A stretch of 49,566 nucleotides of DNA from Planctomycetota bacterium. Its GTDB lineage: Bacteria; Planctomycetota; UBA11346. The stretch lies in the NCBI GenBank assembly GCA_022841245.1, contig JALHRW010000014.1, positions 1 to 49,566 of the forward strand, given 5' to 3'. Below the pieces are notes generated by a model. It made no database searches and had not been told where the DNA came from. It saw only the letters and a program-made list of their open reading frames with translations. Below, piece after piece: positions 16,660 through 23,875 of the stretch. The first letter of the stretch is position 1. Each line of letters begins with the position of its first letter. The translations under genes were made by a program, and so were the position numbers.

Positions 16660-16738
16660 CAGCCCCGGTTTCTCCGCTTGGATATCGCAACCGTTCCAAT
16701 CGGATGCAAGCCATGTGCAACCCCACCGGTATCCGGTC

Positions 16739-17362
16739 ATGACCCAGGACCGCGCCGTCCGCACCCGCGAGGCCATCCTCGCTGCCGCGGTTGAGGAGTT
16801 CTCGTCCGAGGGCTACGCCGGGGCCCGTATCGACGCCATCGCCCAGCGGTCACGCGCCAACAAGCAGCGCATCTACGCCTACTTCGGCAACAAGGAGAGC
16901 CTGTTCCGCGCCGTGCAGGCCGATGCGCTGGCCAAGCTGATCGCCTGCGAGGAGGCCGTGCTGGAACGCGCCGAGGCCGAGCCGCAGCGGCTGACCGCGC
17001 ACCTGCGCGACGGCTACATCACCTTCCACCGCGACCATCCGGAATTCCGCCGCATCCTCGCCTGGGCCAACCTCGCCGGCATCGGGCCCGAAGGCGGCAG
17101 CGCTGAACACCGCACCGCAGTGCTCAAGCGGCTGAAGAAGGTGTTCCAACGCGCGCAGACCTGCGGTGGCGCCCCGGCCGGGACCGAATTCAGCCCCTGG
17201 CTGGTCGCCGTCACCGCGATCATCTACTTCATCTTCTCGAACCAGCGCACCGCCAGCGTCAACCTGGGCATGTCGCTGGCCGACCCCAAGGTCCACGACG
17301 AACTGGTGCGCTCGGCGATCGACTTGCTCGGACCGCCTCAGCCGAGGGACCGGCAGGCCTGA
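16739..17362 (+). CDS. TetR-family transcriptional repressor
   Basis: 207 residues from ATG 16739; an in-frame GTG at 16715 would add eight residues. The N-terminal helix-turn-helix is typical: TREAILAAAVEEF, then GYAGARIDAIAQRSR, then NKQRIYAYFGNKESLF (about residues 10-60). The C-terminal helical domain, which would bind the ligand, is followed by a segment resembling TetR_C of RutR/YcdC-like proteins (IIYFIFSNQRT). It diverges from the oxidoreductase/creatininase-GNAT operon and is the obvious partner for the palindrome at 16635-16654. The effector is unknown but is probably a substrate of that operon. Its 3' end overlaps the convergent aminotransferase gene by 25 bases. Confidence 0.93.
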   Translation: MTQDRAVRTREAILAAAVEEFSSEGYAGARIDAIAQRSRANKQRIYAYFGNKESLFRAVQADALAKLIACEEAVLERAEAEPQRLTAHLRDGYITFHRDHPEFRRILAWANLAGIGPEGGSAEHRTAVLKRLKKVFQRAQTCGGAPAGTEFSPWLVAVTAIIYFIFSNQRTASVNLGMSLADPKVHDELVRSAIDLLGPPQPRDRQA

Positions 17363-18708
17363 TCGAGTCCGGCGAGCAGCCTCTCGATATCGGCATCGCC
17401 GACGTCGAGCGGCGGACGCAGGCGGATCTGCCCAGGACCGGCTGAGAGCAGGAACAATCCGGCGAGGTCGCGGGCGGCGGTGATGAAATCCCCAGTGCTG
17501 GCGTGGTCGCGCAGACTGAAACCCTGGTACAAGCCGAGGCCGCGGACCTTGCCGATGCGACCGGGATGGCGGCAGGCGAGGTCCTCGAGCCCTGCAACCA
17601 ACCCCAGCGAACGCTCCGCCGCCCGTTCGAGCAGATGCTCCTCCTCGACCACGCGGAACTCCTGCACCACCCGGACCATGTCGCAGAGGTTGCCACCCCA
17701 GGTCGAATCGAGCACGCCTTCATCCTCCATCGGGTGGCGCATGTAGACCGCACCGCAGCCGAACTTCTTGGCCACCGCGATGGCCTGCGGCGGATGCGGC
17801 AGCCCGAGCAGGTCGCTGGCGAAGATGGCGCCGCACTGGCCGCCGGCGGTCTGCACCTCGTCGAAGGCCAGACAGGTGCCGTGGCGGTGGGCCAGCTCGG
17901 ACAGGCGTGGCCAGAAGCCAGGCACCGCGACGCGCTGGCCGCCGGCCCCCTGCAGGATCTCGGCGATGATGCCGACCACCTCGCCGGGATGGGCTTCGAG
18001 GATTGCAGCGATCGCCGCCAGGCTGGCGTCGGCCACCGCCTGGTTGGCGGCAGCATCCGCCTCCGGGTCGTAGGCGGGGAAGGGGACGCTCTCGGCGAAA
18101 GGGAAGAGGCCGTGGAAATCACGGGTGATGAGCGGTGCGTGCGCCAGACCGGTGAGGCTGAGAGCGAACACCGTGCGGCCGTGGAAAGCGCCCTCGAAGC
18201 GGATGAAGCGATGCGGCGCTTGCTTGCCAGCCGGGCCGTGGCGGCGGTCATGCAGGTTGATCAGGTACTTCAGCATGTTCTCCACCGCCTCGGCGCCGGA
18301 GTTCACGGCGTAGACCTCGACCGGGTTGCCGCTCAGGCAGGCCGGAGTGAGGCGCCGGAGCAGCCGGTAGTAATCGAGACACTCGACGGTGAGGTAGTCG
18401 GGGTTGCCCAGCTTGTTGTTCGCCACCAGGGCGAGGCGAGCCAGGTAGGCCGGTTCCTGCAGGCGTGGATGGTTGTAGCCGAGCAGACGCGAACCGTAGA
18501 CGCCCGACCAGTCCTGCAGCAGCTGCCCATCGATGGTCGCCAGGGTCAGGCCGCGGCAGCGCTCGAGATCGACGACGAAGGGCCATGGATCGGTGATGAC
18601 ATAGCGGTTGAGCTCATCGATCAACGTCGCGGCGCGCGGGCCGGGAAAGGCCGTGGTGGTGGGCGGGAAGCCGTCATGGCGGGCGATGACGGGGAGGTTC
18701 TCGATCAT
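17338..18708 (-). CDS. Class III PLP aminotransferase, L-lysine 6-transaminase-like
   Basis: A 456-residue cytoplasmic PLP enzyme. Family marks are the cofactor-phosphate loop VNSGAEAVENMLK (135-147), FEGAFHGRTVFALSLT (171-186), the cofactor Asp in AFDEVQTAGGQ (281-291) and the Lys pair in AVAKKFGCG (311-319) that supplies the Schiff-base lysine. The N-terminal PWPFVVDLERCRG, the loop after the lysine pair and the SLTGL segment resemble L-lysine epsilon-aminotransferases more than ornithine or 4-aminobutyrate enzymes. The reaction would move the terminal amino group of lysine to 2-oxoglutarate. The ATG at 18708 is taken as start. It stands alone, convergent with tetR and divergent from the esterase operon. 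Confidence 0.8.
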   Translation of the reverse strand: MIENLPVIARHDGFPPTTTAFPGPRAATLIDELNRYVITDPWPFVVDLERCRGLTLATIDGQLLQDWSGVYGSRLLGYNHPRLQEPAYLARLALVANNKLGNPDYLTVECLDYYRLLRRLTPACLSGNPVEVYAVNSGAEAVENMLKYLINLHDRRHGPAGKQAPHRFIRFEGAFHGRTVFALSLTGLAHAPLITRDFHGLFPFAESVPFPAYDPEADAAANQAVADASLAAIAAILEAHPGEVVGIIAEILQGAGGQRVAVPGFWPRLSELAHRHGTCLAFDEVQTAGGQCGAIFASDLLGLPHPPQAIAVAKKFGCGAVYMRHPMEDEGVLDSTWGGNLCDMVRVVQEFRVVEEEHLLERAAERSLGLVAGLEDLACRHPGRIGKVRGLGLYQGFSLRDHASTGDFITAARDLAGLFLLSAGPGQIRLRPPLDVGDADIERLLAGLDQACRSLG

Positions 18709-18829
18709 GGAGTGACGCTAGCGGCGACTGCGCCCGACAGCCATGGTCCGTCCTGACGTCCCTATGTTTATCCCTGATAATCCGCACATTGTCCTTTGTC
18801 GAGCGTTCCACCGGGGTAGGCTGCCGGCT

Positions 18830-20005
18830 ATGCGCCTACCGATCAGCCAGCTCAGCATCGAGGAACGTCCGCGCTACAGCTACGGCAGTCTCGAGACCAC
18901 CATCCGCGCCATCCGCGACCATCGTCCGCTCGACCTCAACGCCGAAAGATGGCGCGAACGCAATCCGGGCGGCAGCCATGCCGACTGGTGCGCAGCTGCG
19001 CGCGCCTGCGTCGTCGACGGCCTGCACTACGACGCCGGTCCGGTCGACCTCCAGGCCGAGACCATCTCGCGGACGGTACGCGACGGCCTGATCGTCGAGC
19101 ACGTGCGCTTCAACACCGCGCCGTGGTTCCGCATCGACGGCTGGTTCCTCATGCCCGAGCAGCGCAGCGGACCGATCCCCGGCATGGTGGTGATGCATGC
19201 CTGGGGCGGGCCGATGATCTTCGGCAAGGACCGCATGGTCAACGCGGGCCGCGACCACCCCATCCTGGTCGAATCGCGCAAATCCTACAGCGACCGCTAC
19301 CTCGCCGAGGAGTACGCGCGGCGCGGCTACGCCGTGATCATCATCGACTCCTACCACTTCGGAGAGCGCTTCCCGCGCGGCATCGGCGGCATCCCGGAGT
19401 CATTCGACCCGTACGAGCTCAGCGCCGAGGAGGCCGAACGCATGACCGAACTGGGCTACGCCCAGATGTACATGTCGGTCAAGCAACTGAATTGGGCGGG
19501 CACCACCTGGATGGGCATCTTCTACGAGGACGACCGGCGCTGCGTCGACTATCTGCTCAGCCGGCCGGAGGTCGATCCGAAGCGCATCGGCTGCACCGGG
19601 CTGTCCGGCGGCGGCTGGCGCACCAACTTCCTCGCCGCCCTCGACCGCCGCGTCACCGCCTCGGTCAGCGTCGGATGGATGGGTACCGGCGACCACCAGC
19701 AGCTGTACAACTTCTCCGGCGCCATCGGCACCTTCTGCCTGCTGCCCGGGGTGTGGAACCGCCTCGACCTGCCCGACATCGCGATCATCGGCGCTCCCTG
19801 CGCCAGCATGGTCATCGTCGGCTCGCTGGATGGCCTGCTGGCGCAGACCGGCGTGCGCGAAGCGGCGCGGCAGATCGCGGACGGCTACGCCTGGGCCGGC
19901 AGCCCCGACCGCTTCTCCTACCACCATCCAGCGAAGGAGCACTGCTACGACGCCGATGTGCAGGAAGCGGCCTTCACCTGGTTCGCCCGCTGGCTGCACC
20001 CGTGA
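18830..20005 (+). CDS. Alpha/beta-hydrolase, acetyl-xylan-esterase-like
   Basis: A 391-residue hydrolase, first of a four-gene operon. The nucleophile elbow GLSGGGW places Ser259. Asp334 (GSLDGL) and His371 (AKEHCYD) fit the acid and base of the triad. GMVVMHAWGG holds the oxyanion-hole region. No signal peptide is evident from ATG 18830. An upstream in-frame ATG at 18743 adds unconvincing sequence. The stop overlaps the next ATG by one base (TGATG), indicating coupling. Likely role: removing ester groups, such as acetyl, from oligosaccharides handled by the lyase in the same operon. Substrate is inferred from context only. Confidence 0.82.
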   Translation: MRLPISQLSIEERPRYSYGSLETTIRAIRDHRPLDLNAERWRERNPGGSHADWCAAARACVVDGLHYDAGPVDLQAETISRTVRDGLIVEHVRFNTAPWFRIDGWFLMPEQRSGPIPGMVVMHAWGGPMIFGKDRMVNAGRDHPILVESRKSYSDRYLAEEYARRGYAVIIIDSYHFGERFPRGIGGIPESFDPYELSAEEAERMTELGYAQMYMSVKQLNWAGTTWMGIFYEDDRRCVDYLLSRPEVDPKRIGCTGLSGGGWRTNFLAALDRRVTASVSVGWMGTGDHQQLYNFSGAIGTFCLLPGVWNRLDLPDIAIIGAPCASMVIVGSLDGLLAQTGVREAARQIADGYAWAGSPDRFSYHHPAKEHCYDADVQEAAFTWFARWLHP

Positions 20006-21036
20006 TGCCAGCACTGCGCCGCAGCATCGTCCAGGAGGGCCGATCCGGCCCCTGGCCGCATACCTTCCCCTTCGATCCGACCTACGGGCGCACGCGCGAC
20101 GACCTGCTCGCGTTGCCGCCGCCAGAGGACGAGCCGGCTGATTTCGACGCCTTCTGGCGCGCGACCTACGCCGAAAACGAAGCGTTGCCGCTGCGCTACA
20201 GCCTGCATGCCGTGCCCTACCCGGATCCGGCGGTCACCGCCTACCGCGTCACCTTCGACTGCTGGGGGCAGGCCCACAGCGGCGCCTGGCTGCTCGAACC
20301 GAGCCACGGCGGAGCCAGTCTCGGCTGCGTCATCGGTCACGGCTATGGCGGCCGTGAGGACTTCCAACCCGGCGACTGGTGCCTCAACAGCGCTTCAGAC
20401 CGCGATGTGGCGCGGATCTTCCCGGTGGCGCGCGGTTTCCACATCTCGCCCCATGATGGCATTCCGCACAACGACGCTGGCCGCCATGTCCTGCACGGCA
20501 TCGAACACCGCGACACCTACGTGCTGCGCGGCTGCGTCGCCGAGCAGTGGACCTGCTCGCGCATCCTGCTCGAACGCCATCCGCACCTCGCCAACCGCCT
20601 GGTCTACGCCGGCGGCAGCTTCGGCGGCGGCATCGGCGCGCTGATGCTGCCGTGGTGCGACCGCTTCGTCGGCGCGAAACTCGGTGTACCCACCTTCGGC
20701 CACCACCCCATCCGCCTGCGCAGTCCCTGCCAGGGCAGCGGCGAGCGTGTACGCCAGTACGCCGCCAGCCACCCGGAGGTCAGCGAGGTCCTCGCCTATT
20801 ACGACGCTGCCACATCCGCGCGACGCATCCGCATCCCGATCGCGGTTTCGGCAGCGCTGTTCGATCCGGGAGTGCCGCCGCCCGGGCAGTTCGCGGTCGC
20901 CAACGCCTTGGCCGGTGAGGTGCAGCTGACCATCCTGTCGCACGGCCATTTCCAGCATCCCGAAACGGCCAGCGAGGGACCACGGCACGAACTGGCGGCC
21001 GGGCGCTTCCTCCGCCGCGTTGCGGAGTCGGTCTGA
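20005..21036 (+). CDS. Acetyl xylan esterase / cephalosporin-C deacetylase-like hydrolase
   Basis: 343 residues with the AXE1 layout: an N-terminal FDAFWRATYAE motif, the loop GHGYGGREDF (111-120), the RGCVAEQW region, nucleophile Ser205 in GGSFGGG, acid Asp287 (ALFDPG) and a His-rich end LSHGHFQHPE (311-320) that supplies the base. AXE1 enzymes deacetylate xylo-oligosaccharides and related acetylated sugars. The start codon overlaps the previous stop. The product appears cytoplasmic, so it would act on imported oligosaccharides. A second esterase of a different subfamily in the same operon suggests several ester positions are cleared. Confidence 0.85.
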   Translation: MPALRRSIVQEGRSGPWPHTFPFDPTYGRTRDDLLALPPPEDEPADFDAFWRATYAENEALPLRYSLHAVPYPDPAVTAYRVTFDCWGQAHSGAWLLEPSHGGASLGCVIGHGYGGREDFQPGDWCLNSASDRDVARIFPVARGFHISPHDGIPHNDAGRHVLHGIEHRDTYVLRGCVAEQWTCSRILLERHPHLANRLVYAGGSFGGGIGALMLPWCDRFVGAKLGVPTFGHHPIRLRSPCQGSGERVRQYAASHPEVSEVLAYYDAATSARRIRIPIAVSAALFDPGVPPPGQFAVANALAGEVQLTILSHGHFQHPETASEGPRHELAAGRFLRRVAESV

Positions 21037-21134
21037 CCACACTCCTGTATGGCGGGACGGTCGCCGAACTGGAGCGCCTGCTGCGGCGCACCCGCCGCAA
21101 CTCCCCGTTCCCCCACCTCGACGCCATACCTCCG

Positions 21135-22823
21135 GTGCGGATGGCGCGCATCCGCGCGAGGGCCCGCCGCAGCGGCATCTGGCAGCGCCTCGACACGCTC
21201 GATCCGTCGGCTCCCATCCCGGTCCTGCCCCGCTCGGCCTATCGTGAATACCAGCGCAGCGGCGGCCGCGACCAGTGGGAGGCGCTGCAGGGCCGGCGCC
21301 TCGCTCGCCTACGCGAGGCGAGCCTGGCGCTGTGGCTGGGCCACCCCCGCGCCGACCGCGACCACCTCCAGGACCTGCTGTGGGCAGCCTGCGAGGACTG
21401 GACCTGGGTGATGCCGGCCCATGAAGCACTGGCCGTCGATCTGGGCAGCGCCGGTCTGGCGCGCATCCTGGCCGAGATCCTGCACGTGCATCGCGCTCGC
21501 CTCGAGCGGGAGGTCGTCAGCCGCGTAATAGAGCGCATCGACGAGCGGATCTGGACCCCGGTGGCCGACCGGCGCACTCCGCTGTGGTGGCGACGCGGGA
21601 CGACCAACTGGAATCTCGTCTGCTGGAATGGCGTCATCTCTTCCGCGCTCACGCTGGTCGATGACCCGCGGCGGCTAGCCAGACTGCTGCATCCGGCGCT
21701 GCGCGGCATCGCCTGCGGACTCGATGGTTTCACCTCTGACGGCGGCTGCCACGAAGGCATCGACTACTGGGATTACGGCTTCGGCAGCTACCTGCACACC
21801 GCTCTCGCACTGCTGCGGCGAAGCGGAGGAATCATCGACCTGATGCACGCGCCGCATTGCCGACGCATCCTCGAGTACCCGCTGGCGTGCTACCTGCGCA
21901 GTCCCGTCCGCGCCGTCTTCGGCGATGGGCGACCCGGCTACCTCGACGCGGAGACGGCGTTGATGGCCGGCGTCTGGCAGGACGCCGATGCGCTGCTCGC
22001 CTACTGCCGGGCGGATCCCCGCGGACGCCTGGAGTGCCGCACCATGCACAGCCTCGCCCTGGCTGACGATCGCCGGCTGCCGAGCCCCCCGCCAGTGCGC
22101 GACGCCGTGCTGCCCGTGCTCGGCCAGGCCCGCATCCAGAGCGCCCCGGGAACGCAGCAGACGACCCTGTTCGTGCACGCCGGGGACAACGGCATCCCGC
22201 ACAACCACAACGACCTCGGCTCCTACTTCCTGTACCGCGGCGATCGCGAACTGCTCGCCGATCCCGGCGGTCCCCGCTACACGGCATCGACCTTCGGGCC
22301 GCGGCGCTACGACAACGTCTACTGCAGCGCCCACGGCCATGCCATCCCGGTGATCGACGGCGTGGCCCAGGAGGCCGGATCACGCTACCGTGCCAGCCTC
22401 GCGACGCGCCTCGGCGCGACCTGCAAGGAGATCGTGGTCGATCTGTCGAACGCCTATCCGCGCCGGGCGGGCATCGCCAGCTACCGACGCACCTTCCGCC
22501 TAGCCGTCGCGGACGGTTCCGTCGAGCTGATCGAGGATCTCGCGCTGCGCCACGTGCCACGCTCCCTGGAGTTCCGCTTCATCAGCCACGCCGAGGTCCG
22601 CCGCTTCGGCAAGCGGATCCGGCTGGGTGGACCCGGCGATGGACTGATCCTCGCTGCCCACACCCCAGGCGTGTTCACCATCGAGCATCTGCAGGCCGAA
22701 GCTGCAGCCGAAGGCAAGGCGCTGGCGATCCGGCGCATCACCTTCACCCCGCAGCGGCCCGCAGCTTCCGGATCCTACCATTTCACCCTGCGGCCGGTTC
22801 CCGGCCGGAGGAGCAGCCCATGA
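21135..22823 (+). CDS. Heparinase II/III-like polysaccharide lyase
   Basis: At least 562 residues. The N-terminal alpha/alpha toroid is seen in TTNWNLVCWNGVISSAL and DGGCHEGIDYWDYG. The C-terminal beta-sandwich of the family is marked by PHNHNDLGSYFLYRG and LADPGGPRY. The His and Tyr in these blocks are the usual catalytic and metal-side residues of PL12/15/17/21-type enzymes. The family cleaves uronic-acid-containing polysaccharides by beta-elimination. The first ATG is at 21135, but family-like sequence (ELERLLRRTRRNSPFPHLDAI) continues in frame to about 21045, where only CTG codons are available. The real N-terminus is probably ~30 residues longer. No signal peptide is seen. The stop overlaps the next gene by four bases. 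Confidence 0.85.
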   Translation: MRMARIRARARRSGIWQRLDTLDPSAPIPVLPRSAYREYQRSGGRDQWEALQGRRLARLREASLALWLGHPRADRDHLQDLLWAACEDWTWVMPAHEALAVDLGSAGLARILAEILHVHRARLEREVVSRVIERIDERIWTPVADRRTPLWWRRGTTNWNLVCWNGVISSALTLVDDPRRLARLLHPALRGIACGLDGFTSDGGCHEGIDYWDYGFGSYLHTALALLRRSGGIIDLMHAPHCRRILEYPLACYLRSPVRAVFGDGRPGYLDAETALMAGVWQDADALLAYCRADPRGRLECRTMHSLALADDRRLPSPPPVRDAVLPVLGQARIQSAPGTQQTTLFVHAGDNGIPHNHNDLGSYFLYRGDRELLADPGGPRYTASTFGPRRYDNVYCSAHGHAIPVIDGVAQEAGSRYRASLATRLGATCKEIVVDLSNAYPRRAGIASYRRTFRLAVADGSVELIEDLALRHVPRSLEFRFISHAEVRRFGKRIRLGGPGDGLILAAHTPGVFTIEHLQAEAAAEGKALAIRRITFTPQRPAASGSYHFTLRPVPGRRSSP

Positions 22824-23875
22824 GCGCATCGCCCCGGCTCACCGCCGACACCTACCTGCGGATCATCGCCGCCGAAACCGAGCGCGCCTCGGCTTGCCGA
22901 GCGTCGACTCCGGCGCAGCTGCGCGCCTGGCAGGGGCGCTTCCGCCGCCGGCTGCGCAGTCTGCTGGGCATCGACCACACCGCGGCCCGTGGCCGCACCG
23001 CCCTAGCCCCGCGCCGCCTCAGCCGGGTGGTCACGCCGAGCCACATCCGCGAGGAATGGCGCATCACCACCGAGCCTGGCTTCGTCCTGCCCTTCGCCGT
23101 GCTCCGTCCGTTGCACGCGGACGGCCCGCTGCCGGTGGCGATCACCCCACACGGCCACGGCGTCGACGCCCGCCTGAAGTACATCGGCGAGGGCCCGCGC
23201 ATCCACGACGAGGATGACATCGCGCTGCAAGCGGTGCAGTCCGGCTACGTCGCCATCGCCCCCGACATGCGCGGCTTCGCCAGCCTGCGCACGGCCAAGG
23301 ACATCGCCGACGACCACTTCAGCTCCTGCCAGACCCTGCACCTGCGCGCCCAACTTCTCGGCCGCACGCTGATCGGCGAGCGCTCGTGGGACATCCAGCG
23401 CCTGGTCGACTGGGTCGGGACGCAGCGCGACTGCGACGCCGGACGGATCGCGGTGGTCGGCAACTCCGGCGGCGGGATGATCAGCCTGTTCGCCGCCGCG
23501 CTCGATCCACGCATCGCGGTGGCGATGCCCAGCGGCTACTTCTGCACCTTCGCCGACTCCATCGGCAACATCGTGCACTGCGCCTGCAACTATGTCCCGG
23601 GCCTGCTCACCGAAGCCGAGATGTGGGACGTCGGCGCGCTGATCGCTCCGCGTCCGGTGCTGGTCATCGCAGGACGACACGACCCGATCTTCCCCATCGC
23701 CGCGACGCGGCGGGCCTTCTCAAAGCTGCGCTCCATCTACCGCGTGCTCGGCGCCACGGACCGCTGCCGGCTCTCGGTCGGCGATGCCGGACACCGCTTC
23801 TACGCCAAGGACGCCTGGTCTTTCGCCCGGCGATATCTCCGGCGGTCCGACGCAATGCCGACCCGGAACGCCTAG
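22820..23875 (+). CDS. Alpha/beta-hydrolase (dienelactone-hydrolase/Abhydrolase_7-like esterase)
   Basis: 351 residues, last gene of the esterase-lyase operon (ATGA overlap with the lyase). Motifs: ITPHGHGVD for the oxyanion region, APDMRGF, nucleophile Ser216 in VGNSGGGM, Asp288 in AGRHDPIF and His325 in GDAGHRF. The C-C-N-Y-V-P-G-L stretch near 254-262 is typical of the Abhydrolase_7/acetyl-xylan-esterase-like group. A third esterase beside a heparinase-like lyase points to a heavily esterified glycan. The gene ends four bases inside the convergent pseudopilin gene. Confidence 0.82.
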   Translation: MSASPRLTADTYLRIIAAETERASACRASTPAQLRAWQGRFRRRLRSLLGIDHTAARGRTALAPRRLSRVVTPSHIREEWRITTEPGFVLPFAVLRPLHADGPLPVAITPHGHGVDARLKYIGEGPRIHDEDDIALQAVQSGYVAIAPDMRGFASLRTAKDIADDHFSSCQTLHLRAQLLGRTLIGERSWDIQRLVDWVGTQRDCDAGRIAVVGNSGGGMISLFAAALDPRIAVAMPSGYFCTFADSIGNIVHCACNYVPGLLTEAEMWDVGALIAPRPVLVIAGRHDPIFPIAATRRAFSKLRSIYRVLGATDRCRLSVGDAGHRFYAKDAWSFARRYLRRSDAMPTRNA

